Below, piece after piece: positions 52,408 to 61,216 of a stretch of 64,000 nucleotides of DNA; positions within the stretch are counted from its first letter, which is position 1, and every line of letters starts with the position of its first letter. The notes below the pieces were generated by a model. That model was not told the DNA's origin and made no database searches. It saw nothing but the letters and a program-made list of their open reading frames with translations. A program made the position numbers and the translations under genes. The stretch is from an uncultured Winogradskyella sp. (GTDB taxonomy: Bacteria > Bacteroidota > Bacteroidia > Flavobacteriales > Flavobacteriaceae), in contig NZ_CANMJY010000009.1 in the NCBI RefSeq assembly GCF_947498345.1, forward strand, positions 62,001-126,000, written 5' to 3'.

Positions 52408-53775
52408 TCACTTAACGATTATTTTTTTATAACTCGATGACTCAGCATTACTCACTTTTAAAATATAGATTCCAGAACTTAACGTATTTATATTTATATG
52501 TGTTGTTCTATTATAAATTGATTGTCTTAAAACAGAACGACCATTTATTGATACAATTTCTAAAGTATAATTAGAGCTTAAGTTTGTATTTGTTTTGAGC
52601 GTTAAAAAACCTTTTGCAGGATTTGGAAAAACCTTAAAGCTATTATTGTTGAATGTTTCAAGGCTCAAAAAATCATTGTTTTTAAGTTCAATAATCTTGT
52701 CGTCGTCAGCATTTGGGGTTCCTGCAAAATCCTTGTTGGTAGTACATATAAAAATTCTACCATCAGGCAAAACTAGCACATCTCTAAGTCGTCCTCTAGT
52801 ATTGATAAGGTAACTATTTTCTTCTATAACTGTATTGCCATCAGCACTAAGTTGTAGCTGAATCAATTTTTTATCTTTGAGTACAGCTAATAACAATGAG
52901 TTTTGCCACTCTGGTATAGAAGGATGGTCAAAGTAATCCATTCCGCAAGGTGCTATAGCAGGTGTCCACGCCCAAATAGGTTCGACAACATTTTCGTTAT
53001 TACAGAATGCCATTTCTGAAGATAAATCACAATACCCCTCAACGTTTGGCCAACCAAAATTGGCATTTTCTTCGATGATATTTATTTCATCATTGTTTGA
53101 TGTACCATGTTCTGAACTGTATATTTTTCCGTTTCCTGAGCATAAACCTTGAGGATTTCTATGACCAAATGACCAGATGTAACTATTAGTAATAGGGTTA
53201 TCTGCAGGAATAGAACCATCTAGATTTAATCTAAGAATATTTCCGTTTAGAGTACTGAGATCCTGAGCTGTGGTAGGATCGATATAACCGTCTCCAATAG
53301 TAATGAATAGCTTATCGTTTTCAATTAACATTCTAGAGCCATTATGCGATACGCTTCCTGGAATGTTATCGATTATTGTTAATGGACTCGATAAAGTGTT
53401 ACTATCAATACCATAAGTATATCGTACGAGTTTAGAAGTTGTAGCAGTATTGGTGTAATGAACAAATAAATAAGGTGTTGTTGGAAAATCTGGATGAAGT
53501 ACAATAGAATGCATGCCAGCACTAAAGCCAAAAACTTCAACATCTGGGACGGAATGTATGGGTTGTAATTCGTTGGTATCTGGATTTACTCGGTTGATAT
53601 TTCCAGATAGTTCAGTAAACCAAATCCATCCATCATTACTATAAGTCATGTCCCAAGGTACAGTAAGGTTTGTGGCTATGACACGTTCGGAAACTAAGGT
53701 GTTATCTAATTGTATTTGTGAGAAACTAGTATAACAAGTTAAAATTAAAGTGAGAAAGCAGATTTTTTTTGTCAT
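52408..53775 (-). CDS. Secreted PQQ-dependent sugar dehydrogenase-like protein with T9SS sorting domain
   Basis: The 455-aa protein has a signal peptide (FLTLILTCYTSFSQ). A six-bladed glucose/sorbosone dehydrogenase-type propeller follows (about 25-365): VPWDMTYSNDGWIWFTELSG, GMHSIVLHPDF, FGHRNPQGLC, EHGTSNNDEINIIEENANFGWP, LRDVLVLPDGRIFICT. Residues about 383-455 are a type A T9SS C-terminal domain (VFPNPAKGFLTLKTN, SGIYILKVSN). It should be exported to the surface or medium, where it may oxidise sugars using PQQ or simply bind glycans. PQQ-synthesis genes are not in the window. It is divergent from the isoaspartyl peptidase gene with only 36 nt between starts. Confidence 0.88.
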   Translation of the reverse strand: MTKKICFLTLILTCYTSFSQIQLDNTLVSERVIATNLTVPWDMTYSNDGWIWFTELSGNINRVNPDTNELQPIHSVPDVEVFGFSAGMHSIVLHPDFPTTPYLFVHYTNTATTSKLVRYTYGIDSNTLSSPLTIIDNIPGSVSHNGSRMLIENDKLFITIGDGYIDPTTAQDLSTLNGNILRLNLDGSIPADNPITNSYIWSFGHRNPQGLCSGNGKIYSSEHGTSNNDEINIIEENANFGWPNVEGYCDLSSEMAFCNNENVVEPIWAWTPAIAPCGMDYFDHPSIPEWQNSLLLAVLKDKKLIQLQLSADGNTVIEENSYLINTRGRLRDVLVLPDGRIFICTTNKDFAGTPNADDDKIIELKNNDFLSLETFNNNSFKVFPNPAKGFLTLKTNTNLSSNYTLEIVSINGRSVLRQSIYNRTTHININTLSSGIYILKVSNAESSSYKKIIVK

Positions 53776-53811
53776 TTTTGTTATGCTTTTTTTTAAATGT
53801 AATAAAATATT

Positions 53812-54741
53812 ATGAAAGTATTTTCAATAGCAATCCATGGAGGAGCGGGAACCTTAGTAAAAGGGATGATGACGCCAGAGCTAGAGGCAAGGTATAAATT
53901 AGCCTTAAAAATAGCCTTAGATGCAGGTTATAAAGTTTTAGATGATGGTAAATCTTCAATCGAAGCTGTTGAAATTGCAGTAAAGCTATTAGAAGACTCA
54001 CCATTATTTAATGCTGGAAAAGGGAGTGTTTTCACAGCTGAAGGTACCCACGAAATGGATGCTGCCATTATGGACGGGAAGTCTCTAAATGCTGGAGCTA
54101 TATCCTTAATTACTGGAATTAAAAACCCTGTGAGTTTAGCAAAAGATGTTATGGAAAAAAGTGAACATGTATTTTTAGCAGGCGAAGGTGCGATGCAGTT
54201 TGCCAAAGAATTAGATTATAAATTTGAAGATGACCATTATTTCTATGATGAATTTAGATATAATCAATGGCAAGAGATAAAAGATACAGATAACTTTCAA
54301 TTAGATCATTCCACTAAGAAAGACTCAAAATTTGGAACCGTTGGCGCAGTAGCATGTGACCAAGATGGTAATATAGCTGCAGCGACATCGACTGGAGGAA
54401 TGACTAATAAAAAATGGGGACGTGTTGGAGATAGTCCAATGATTGGAGCAGGTAATTATGCAAATAATAAGACTTGTGCAGTAAGTTGTACTGGAAGTGG
54501 TGAGTTCTTTATTCGTGGTGTTGTGGCGTATGATGTATCATGTTTAATGGAGCATAAAGGTTTAAGCTTACAAGAAGCTTCAGAAGAAGTTATCCATAAA
54601 CGTGTTTTAGAAATAAATGGTGATGGAGGGCTTATTGCAATTGATGCCCAGGGTAATATTACTATGCCATTTAATACTGAAGGTATGTACAGAGCTTGTA
54701 AATCTTCGGGTGGGAAAGAAGATATTTCAATATATAAATAG
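53812..54741 (+). CDS. iaaA: Isoaspartyl peptidase/plant-type L-asparaginase
   Basis: The 309-aa Ntn hydrolase is made as a precursor and cleaved before Thr176 (FGTVGAVACDQDGNIAAATS). Other family motifs: IAIHGGAGTL, NAGKGSVFT, GGMTNKKWGRVGDSPMIGAG and CTGSGEFFIR. It splits beta-aspartyl dipeptides, including beta-Asp-Arg released from cyanophycin. The context supports this: cyanophycinase and cyanophycin synthetase lie within 3 kb. The next gene starts inside its stop codon (TAGTG overlap), so the two are translationally coupled. The symbol is by function; no signal peptide is present. Confidence 0.92.
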   Translation: MKVFSIAIHGGAGTLVKGMMTPELEARYKLALKIALDAGYKVLDDGKSSIEAVEIAVKLLEDSPLFNAGKGSVFTAEGTHEMDAAIMDGKSLNAGAISLITGIKNPVSLAKDVMEKSEHVFLAGEGAMQFAKELDYKFEDDHYFYDEFRYNQWQEIKDTDNFQLDHSTKKDSKFGTVGAVACDQDGNIAAATSTGGMTNKKWGRVGDSPMIGAGNYANNKTCAVSCTGSGEFFIRGVVAYDVSCLMEHKGLSLQEASEEVIHKRVLEINGDGGLIAIDAQGNITMPFNTEGMYRACKSSGGKEDISIYK

Positions 54742-55433
54742 TGGTAGTCAGGCATTTAGGTGATACGGATTTTAATCAGATTATGAAATGCTTCTTATTG
54801 GCATTCGAAAATTACTTTGTAAAAATGCCAACGGATTATAATTACTACAAAAAACGTTGGGAAGCTGCAGGTGTGAGATATGATTTATCTTATGGAATGT
54901 TTGATAATGAAACATTGGTGGGTTTTATTATTAATGCCATTGATGAACGCCAAGGTTATTTAACAGCATATAATTCTGGCACAGGTGTAATACCTAAGTA
55001 CAGAGGGCAACGTATTGTAAAATCTATTTACGATTATGCTATACCAAAATTAATCCAATATGGTATTACAAAATGCCAACTCGAAGTGATAACCGAAAAT
55101 ATAAAAGCCATTAAGTCTTATGAAGGCATCGGTTTTAAAATTTGTAAACGATTTAAATGTTATAAAGGAACACTTTCAACTAAAAGCAAAGAGGATTTCA
55201 GTTTGAATAAAGTTTCATTTAAGGATATGAATTGGGATGTTTTTCCTAACCAAAATTTATATTCTTGGGATAATCAGAAAGAGAGTTTAGTAAATACTAA
55301 TTATGAGTTTTATCAAGTTGAAGTTGATAATAAATTACAATCCTACTTTATTATAGATTCCAAAAGTGGATATATCGCTCAATTAGAAGCCATAGAAGAT
55401 TCAATTTCTCAATGGCGAACTCTATTTTCATGA
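54741..55433 (+). CDS. GNAT-family N-acetyltransferase in the cyanophycin locus, probably truncated
   Basis: A GTG start overlaps the preceding stop codon. The 230-aa protein has a GNAT core (about 45-145): GTGVIPKYRGQRIVKSIYDY is the acetyl-CoA loop (Q/RxxGxG/A-like) and ENIKAIKSYEGIGFKICKRF the following helix/strand. Residues 150-230 form a second, unassigned domain. The TGA at 55431 is followed in the same frame by 44 more sense codons to a TAG at 55566 with coding character (NNIDNRLTDKIKAVETAG, FEMELFLNQ). The original protein was probably about 275 aa. The substrate is unknown; position suggests arginine, aspartate or a cyanophycin breakdown product. Confidence 0.75.
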   Translation: MVVRHLGDTDFNQIMKCFLLAFENYFVKMPTDYNYYKKRWEAAGVRYDLSYGMFDNETLVGFIINAIDERQGYLTAYNSGTGVIPKYRGQRIVKSIYDYAIPKLIQYGITKCQLEVITENIKAIKSYEGIGFKICKRFKCYKGTLSTKSKEDFSLNKVSFKDMNWDVFPNQNLYSWDNQKESLVNTNYEFYQVEVDNKLQSYFIIDSKSGYIAQLEAIEDSISQWRTLFS

Positions 55434-55610
55434 GTACAGTCCATTAATTCAGATATTAGAATTAATAATATAGACAATAGATTAACCGATAAGATTAAAG
55501 CAGTAGAAACAGCTGGATTGAAAAATACTGTTGATCAGTTTGAGATGGAATTGTTTTTAAATCAGTAGATTTTACTTGCTTGCCATTTGTTGACTAAAAC
55601 ATAGTTAAGA

Positions 55611-56471
55611 CTAAATAAAAGGAGCTTCGATAGGCAACACTTCTACTTTCTTCTTTTTGATATTAAAACGATCGCCATTAGATAAAATATGAGTTCTCAT
55701 ATTAGTTAATGACATTGGTGTGCCCTCATTTAAGATACTGTGATTATTATGCTTAATTTTTCTACCATCAAAAACAATGACCATCCCAGAGCCAATAACC
55801 TCAAAAGTATTATTCTTAATTATTAATCCAGTATCTTCAGCTAAGCCTAATCCCACAAGTTTAGGAAATTGAGCAACCGCTTCAGAAACTCTACCAAAAC
55901 GTCCACGTCTGATAAAGTGGGTATCAATAATTAATTCAGGAATGAGACTAAGTCCCTTATACATCTTAACTGCACCTTTAATGAAGGATTCAGAGGCGCT
56001 TCCTCCGGCAATCATTTCATTAGCCATAACCATAGCACCTGCACTAGTACCAGCAATAACAAAACCTTTCTCATTTTTATAACGCTTAGCTAAAATTTTA
56101 TGTATTGTTGTACCACCAATCTTGTCAGTAATCTTAGACTGATTACCTCCAGAAAACATAATACAGTCAGCATTTTTTATGAGTTTTATTGCTTTTTCAG
56201 TCTCGGAATCTTCTTTAGAGCGAATATCTAAAACTTCAACATTCTTGCAGCCTAAAGTAGAAAATGCAGTTAAATAGTTTTCACCAACTTCAACAGGTAT
56301 ACTCGATGCCGTAGGAATGATTACGATATTAGCATCAATACCGCCAGCTTCTCTAACTACGTGAAATAGAATGCCTTCCTCAATAAACTCTAATGTGTAC
56401 ATTTCATCTGCTTCAATACCTTTGTCCTCATTTCCTCCAATAGGTATTAAAGTGCCCTTAGCCTTCTGCAT
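55611..56471 (-). CDS. cphB: Cyanophycinase
   Basis: The 286-aa peptidase of family S51 hydrolyses cyanophycin to beta-Asp-Arg dipeptides. Seen: GTLIPIGGNEDKG near the start, NIVIIPTASS, CIMFSGGNQSKITD, the nucleophile Ser in VIAGTSAGAMVMAN, and IIDTHFIRRGRFGRVSEAV. It lacks a signal peptide, so it acts on internal granules. It is divergent from cphA with 91 nt between the start codons and a TATTTTTG box on its side. Synthesis and breakdown genes may therefore be oppositely regulated from one region. Confidence 0.93.
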   Translation of the reverse strand: MQKAKGTLIPIGGNEDKGIEADEMYTLEFIEEGILFHVVREAGGIDANIVIIPTASSIPVEVGENYLTAFSTLGCKNVEVLDIRSKEDSETEKAIKLIKNADCIMFSGGNQSKITDKIGGTTIHKILAKRYKNEKGFVIAGTSAGAMVMANEMIAGGSASESFIKGAVKMYKGLSLIPELIIDTHFIRRGRFGRVSEAVAQFPKLVGLGLAEDTGLIIKNNTFEVIGSGMVIVFDGRKIKHNNHSILNEGTPMSLTNMRTHILSNGDRFNIKKKKVEVLPIEAPFI

Positions 56472-56493
56472 AATTTTAATCTAAAATATTGCG

Positions 56494-56501
56494 CAAAAAT
56501 A
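56494..56501 (-). promoter_or_regulatory. Putative -7 box of cyanophycinase
   Basis: On the minus strand TATTTTTG, an exact TAnnTTTG match, lies 22 nt before the cphB start. The matching plus-strand -7 for cphA is less clear (TATATTTA at about 56528). Confidence 0.45.
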
Positions 56502-56562
56502 AGCCAAATTTTCTATTGAAAAATACTATATTTATAATCTTTCACTAATAAAACCAACTATA

Positions 56563-59202
56563 ATGGAGATAAGAAGTATAAATGCCATGCGAGGACCAAA
56601 CTATTGGTCAGTTAGAAGACATAAGTTAATTGTAATGGTTTTAGACCTTCAGGAAATGGAGGAATTACCATCTAATAAAATAGATGGCTTTCCAGAACGA
56701 TTAAAAGCCATGTTTCCTTCTATGTACTCGCATCGTTGTTCCGAAGGTTGTGAAGGAGGCTTTTTTATGCGTGTTGATGATGGGACTTGGATGGGACATG
56801 TTATTGAGCATATTGCCTTAGAAATTCAAACACTAGCAGGAATGGATACTGGTTTTGGACGAACACGAGGTTATGGAGAGGAAGGGGTTTATAATGTTGT
56901 GTTCTCCTATATGGAAGAATCTGTTGGTCGTTATGCAGCAAAAGCAGCAGTTAGAATATGTGAAGCTCTAATTGCAGGAGAGGATTATGATCTAGCTGAA
57001 GATATTCAGGAAATGCGTGAGCTTCGCGAAGCTGACCGTTTAGGACCTAGTACAGGTTCTATCGTTGCAGAAGCCGAAGCTAGAGGTATACCTTGGATTC
57101 GATTAAATAAGTATTCGTTGTGTCAGTTGGGTTATGGCGCTAACCAAAAACGAATTCAAGCTACAGTCACTAGTGAAACTAGCAGTATTGGAGTAGAGTT
57201 GGCCTGCGATAAAGAAGACACAAAGTATTTATTGGAACAAGCTGAAGTTGAGGTACCTAGAGGTGATATTATTCGTCGTGAACGTAGTTTAGAAGAAGCT
57301 TGTCGCTATGTTGGTTATCCTTTGGTGATAAAACCTATTGATGGCAATCATGGAAGAGGAATTACTGTTGATATTCAAAATTATGATGAGGCTTTAGTAG
57401 CGTTTAGACATGCTAAGGAGAGCTCTCGGAGTGGCGCAATAATTGTTGAAAAATTCATTGTTGGTGAAGATTATAGATTGTTAGTAATTAACAATAAGTT
57501 GGTTGCTGCGGCTTTACGTTCACCTGCGCATGTGGTTGGAGATGGAAAATCGACAGTCCGGGAATTGATTGATGAGGTAAATAAAGATCCTCGTCGTGGT
57601 TATGGACATGAAAAAGTTTTAACACAGATTTCTGTCAATGAGTTAACTCAAACGATTATTAAAGACGCAGGTTATACTTTAGAGTCTGTGTTAGCTGATG
57701 GAGAAAAACTAATCTTAAAAGACACAGCCAATTTGAGTACTGGTGGTACTGCAGAAGATGTTACAGATATTGTACATCCTGCAAATGTGAGTATGGCAGA
57801 GCGTATTTCAAAGATTATTGATCTAGATATTTGTGGCATAGACGTAATGACTACAGATATTTCAAAGCCTCTATCAGAAACAGGAGGTGCTGTTTTAGAA
57901 GTTAATGCAGGCCCAGGATTTAGAATGCATTTAGCGCCAACAACAGGTTTGCCACGTAACGTAGCTGCACCTGTTATCGATAAGTTATTTCCTGTGAAAG
58001 GGGATACAGGACGTATACCTATTGTAGCTATTACAGGTACTAATGGAAAAACAACAACGTCTCGTTTAATCTCTCATATTGCAAAAATGAAAGGTTATCG
58101 TGTGGGATATACAACGAGTGATGGAGTTTATATTCAGAATAGACTTTTAATGACAGGAGATTGCACTGGACCAGCAAGTGCCGAATTTGTACTTAAAGAC
58201 CCAACGGTTAATTTTGCTGTTTTAGAATGCGCTCGTGGCGGTTTATTACGTGCAGGATTGGGCTTTAAAAAATGTGATGTTGCTGTAGTAACCAATGTTG
58301 CTGCAGACCATTTAGGCCTAAAAGGGATCCATACCGTAGAGCAATTGGCTAAAGTAAAAGGCGTAGTGCCAGAAACAGTTCTACCAGATGGATATGCCAT
58401 TTTAAACGCTGATGATGATTTAGTTTACGATATGCGTAGAAGTGTAGATTGTAATGTGGCACTTTTTTCAATGGACGAAAATAACCCAAGGATTAAGGCT
58501 TTACAGCGTTTACATGGCATTACAGCAGTTTATGAAAATGGTTATGTTACTATTTGCCGAGGAGAATGGAAAATGCGTATTATGAAAGCAGAAAACATTC
58601 CATTGACTTATGGTGGGAAGGCTAAATTTATGATTCAGAATGTATTAGCAGGGATTTTAGCAGCTCATGTACAGGGTATTAGTATCGAAGATATGAAAGC
58701 GGGCTTAGAAACCTTTATACCTTCTGCTGCGCAAACACCTGGAAGATTAAACCTATTTAAGTTTAACAACTTTAATATATTATTAGATTATGCACATAAT
58801 GCAGCCGGAATGCGAGCACTCCAGAAATTTACGGATGAACTGGACGCAACGGTTAAAGTAGGTATTATTGCAGGTATTGGAGATAGACGTGTAGAAGATA
58901 ATAATGAAATGGGGAGTATTGCTGCTGAAATGTTTGATGAAATTATTATTCGTCAGGACAAGCGTTTGCGTGGTAAAACAGAAGAAGAACTCATTAAGAT
59001 GCTAAATGATGGTATTAAAATGAAAGACCCTAACAAGAAGACTACTATAATTCCATCAGAAAAAGAGGCGATTAAACATGCAGTTAAACATGCAGTAGAA
59101 GGATCATTGATTATTCTTTGTAGTGATGTAATACCAGATGCATTAGATTTGGTTAAAGAACTAAAGGAAAAAGAATCTAGAGGAGAATTAAACTTAGTAT
59201 AA
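56563..59202 (+). CDS. cphA: Cyanophycin synthetase
   Basis: The 879-aa enzyme polymerises Asp and Arg into multi-L-arginyl-poly-L-aspartate using ATP. Order of parts: N-terminal domain (about 1-160: GPNYWSVRRHKLIVMVLDL, GHVIEHIALEIQTLAG); ATP-grasp domain (about 215-480: GYPLVIKPIDGNHGRGITV, VEKFIVGEDYRLLVI, VLEVNAGPGFRMHLAP), adding Asp; Mur-ligase-like domain (from about 490: AITGTNGKTTTSRLISHI, TNVAADHLGLKGI, LDYAHNAAGMRAL), adding Arg. The length and all three ATP sites match the full CphA1 type. With the flanking cyanophycinase and isoaspartyl peptidase it forms a complete storage and recovery pathway. Confidence 0.96.
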   Translation: MEIRSINAMRGPNYWSVRRHKLIVMVLDLQEMEELPSNKIDGFPERLKAMFPSMYSHRCSEGCEGGFFMRVDDGTWMGHVIEHIALEIQTLAGMDTGFGRTRGYGEEGVYNVVFSYMEESVGRYAAKAAVRICEALIAGEDYDLAEDIQEMRELREADRLGPSTGSIVAEAEARGIPWIRLNKYSLCQLGYGANQKRIQATVTSETSSIGVELACDKEDTKYLLEQAEVEVPRGDIIRRERSLEEACRYVGYPLVIKPIDGNHGRGITVDIQNYDEALVAFRHAKESSRSGAIIVEKFIVGEDYRLLVINNKLVAAALRSPAHVVGDGKSTVRELIDEVNKDPRRGYGHEKVLTQISVNELTQTIIKDAGYTLESVLADGEKLILKDTANLSTGGTAEDVTDIVHPANVSMAERISKIIDLDICGIDVMTTDISKPLSETGGAVLEVNAGPGFRMHLAPTTGLPRNVAAPVIDKLFPVKGDTGRIPIVAITGTNGKTTTSRLISHIAKMKGYRVGYTTSDGVYIQNRLLMTGDCTGPASAEFVLKDPTVNFAVLECARGGLLRAGLGFKKCDVAVVTNVAADHLGLKGIHTVEQLAKVKGVVPETVLPDGYAILNADDDLVYDMRRSVDCNVALFSMDENNPRIKALQRLHGITAVYENGYVTICRGEWKMRIMKAENIPLTYGGKAKFMIQNVLAGILAAHVQGISIEDMKAGLETFIPSAAQTPGRLNLFKFNNFNILLDYAHNAAGMRALQKFTDELDATVKVGIIAGIGDRRVEDNNEMGSIAAEMFDEIIIRQDKRLRGKTEEELIKMLNDGIKMKDPNKKTTIIPSEKEAIKHAVKHAVEGSLIILCSDVIPDALDLVKELKEKESRGELNLV

Positions 59203-59218
59203 TCTCTTTCGAATAAAC

Positions 59219-59251
59219 AAAAAAGCCGAAACATTTATGTTTCGGCTTTTT
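59219..59251. terminator. Bidirectional terminator after cphA
   Basis: AAAAAGCCGAAACAT pairs with ATGTTTCGGCTTTTT around TT, between the convergent cphA and the small secreted-protein gene. Confidence 0.9.
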
Positions 59252-59272
59252 AAATGGTTAATAGCATATTAA

Positions 59273-59533
59273 TTAACAAAGCTTTTTAGTCTTTACTTTA
59301 ATTTGTAAGCTCTTTCGGTAAGCTTTGATACTTATAATTTCATTACTTTTTTTACGATTAATTTTTAAAACTTTAGCCTTTACTTTAGCAGAAATAACAG
59401 TTTTTTTTACCTCAGGCTTTTCAGCTTTAGGGGTTTCAATAAGCTCAGTCTCAACATTACTTACAACATCTTGTTGAGCATATCCTGCAAAAGATATTGT
59501 TAAGAATAATAATATGACTAAACCTTTTTTCAT
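59273..59533 (-). CDS. Small secreted basic protein of unknown function
   Basis: The 86-aa protein has a clear signal peptide (MKKGLVILLFLTISFAGYAQ). A short acidic segment (VSNVETELIETPKAEKPE) precedes a Lys-rich half with basic repeats (VISAKVKAKVLKINRKKS, IKVKTKKLC) and a terminal Cys. No domain is recognised. Composition suggests a periplasmic protein that could bind polyanions, but this is only inference. It shares a terminator with cphA; upstream are 270 nt without a complete gene. Confidence 0.6.
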   Translation of the reverse strand: MKKGLVILLFLTISFAGYAQQDVVSNVETELIETPKAEKPEVKKTVISAKVKAKVLKINRKKSNEIISIKAYRKSLQIKVKTKKLC

Positions 59534-59629
59534 AATTGTTAAATTGTTTTTTGTTTTAACTTCGGTTCAAAGAAACGGTAGATATTTACTGTAGGTAAAA
59601 TTTTTGGACGAAATAAGGCGATAATTAGA

Positions 59630-59796
59630 TAACTGGTATTTGTTAGTAAAAAACATCGATGAAATACACAAAATGGGCTCACAGCCCTTTAAAAAGGGTA
59701 ATTTTATAGATAAAAAAGCCTAAGATTTAGACCAAATGAAGCTGTTTACCAATAACCTCGATGAAATGCATGGTATAGGTATAATTTTATAAAAAG
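59630..59796 (+). other. Intergenic stretch with possible gene remnant
   Basis: The gap 59534-59803 has no complete gene. One plus-strand frame reads WYLLVKNIDEIHKMG ... FIDKKA, stop, DLDQMKLFTNNLDEMHGIG, stop. The two halves share N-[IL]-D-E-[IM]-H-x-[MI]-G and the DNA repeat TCGATGAAATRCA (59656 and 59758). A palindrome CCCTTT-AA-AAAGGG lies between them. This looks like a decayed duplicated fragment; regulatory repeats are an alternative. Confidence 0.3.
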
Positions 59797-59803
59797 TATA
59801 TAA

Positions 59804-61216
59804 ATGATAGATTATAGAGATAATCCCTACTTTGATTTGTTTCTAAAACAGAAAGAGAATCAATATAAAGTTGCTCAGAGTACATATAGTCAAAGGATTA
59901 GAAAGCTCAACAAACTTCATAACGCTCTAGAATATACATATAGAAAGCAAATTAAAGAAGCATTGTATAAAGATTTAAAGCGACCTATTATAGAATCTGA
60001 CTTAGTTGCTATCTATCTCGTCATTAAAGAAATAAAACATGCTAAGGCCAACCTCCATCGTTGGTTAAAGAAAAAAAAGGTTAAATCTGATCTTGTATTG
60101 TTAGGTACAAAATCGTGGATAAAGTACGAACCAAAAGGTGTTTGCTTAATTATGTCTCCATGGAATTATCCTGTTAATCTTACGTTTTCACCTTTAGTCG
60201 CAGCAATTGCCGCAGGTAATACTGTAATAATAAAGCCTTCAGAAATATCAGCAAATTGTTCTGAGTTAATGGAAGTTATAGTAAAGGATTTATTTGAAGA
60301 AGATGAGATTGCATTAATACAAGGAGATGTTGATGTCGCTCAAAATTTATTACAACTACCTTTTAATCATATATTTTTTACGGGTTCTATTCCTGTGGGT
60401 AAAATAGTGATGAAAGCTGCAGCGAGACATTTATCCTCTGTAACTTTAGAACTAGGAGGAAAGTCGCCAGTAATAATAGATAAATCTGCAGATGTAAAAT
60501 TAGCAGCAAAAACTGTAGTTTGGCTAAAACACTTTAATTGCGGACAAACCTGTATAGCGCCTGATTATGTATTTATACAAGAGAAAATTTTAGAATCATT
60601 TATAACACATTATAAGTATTATCTAAATAAATTTTATGGATCAGATATTTCAAGCTCTGAAAGCTATGGACGAATCATAAATAAAAAACACTTTAATAGA
60701 TTGATTTCCTATATTGATAATGCTAAGGCATCGGAGTCAGAATTTTTAATAGAAGGCAAAATTAATAAAGAGGAGCAGTTTATAGGTCCTACAGTAATTT
60801 CAAATCTAAAACAGGATGCTCTTTTAATGCAAGAAGAAGTTTTTGGTCCAATTTTACCAGTAAAAACTTATGATCATAAAGAAGAAGTTATCAATTACTT
60901 GAAAGATAAGGATAAACCTCTAGCGTTATATGTATACTCAAAATCAAGCTTTTTCACCGATTTAATTATTAACAATACCAGGGCTGGCACAACCTGCATT
61001 AATGGTAATGGTATACAATTCTCTAATCATCATTTACCATTTGGCGGTAGTAATAGTAGTGGTATTGGTAAAGCACATGGTTTTTATAGCTTTAAAGCGT
61101 TTTCTAATGAACGTGCAGTGTTAAAACGGTATGCCTCAGGACCTGTGACATTGCTTTTTCCTCCATATACTACTTTTAAAGAGAAGTTAGCAAAATTAAC
61201 TGTTAAGTGGTTTTAA
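59804..61216 (+). CDS. Aldehyde dehydrogenase family protein (class 3-like)
   Basis: The 470-aa NAD(P)-dependent enzyme oxidises aldehydes to acids. Seen: GVCLIMSPWNYPVNLTFSPL, VIIKPSEISANCSELM, FTGSIPVGKIVMKAA, general-base Glu in TLELGGKSPVI, nucleophile Cys in KHFNCGQTCIAPDYV, and EEVFGPILPV. The short N-terminus and LPFGGSNSSGIGKAHGFYSFKAFSN ending place it near the class 3/fatty-aldehyde group. Its stop codon overlaps the 3' end of the convergent glycosylasparaginase gene by 4 bp. The substrate is unknown. Confidence 0.93.
   Translation: MIDYRDNPYFDLFLKQKENQYKVAQSTYSQRIRKLNKLHNALEYTYRKQIKEALYKDLKRPIIESDLVAIYLVIKEIKHAKANLHRWLKKKKVKSDLVLLGTKSWIKYEPKGVCLIMSPWNYPVNLTFSPLVAAIAAGNTVIIKPSEISANCSELMEVIVKDLFEEDEIALIQGDVDVAQNLLQLPFNHIFFTGSIPVGKIVMKAAARHLSSVTLELGGKSPVIIDKSADVKLAAKTVVWLKHFNCGQTCIAPDYVFIQEKILESFITHYKYYLNKFYGSDISSSESYGRIINKKHFNRLISYIDNAKASESEFLIEGKINKEEQFIGPTVISNLKQDALLMQEEVFGPILPVKTYDHKEEVINYLKDKDKPLALYVYSKSSFFTDLIINNTRAGTTCINGNGIQFSNHHLPFGGSNSSGIGKAHGFYSFKAFSNERAVLKRYASGPVTLLFPPYTTFKEKLAKLTVKWF

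Noticed and set aside
39704-55433. Stop-codon reassignment to explain the in-frame TAA (39704) and TGA (55431)
   Set aside because: The two cases use different stop codons, and both codons terminate many intact genes in the window normally.
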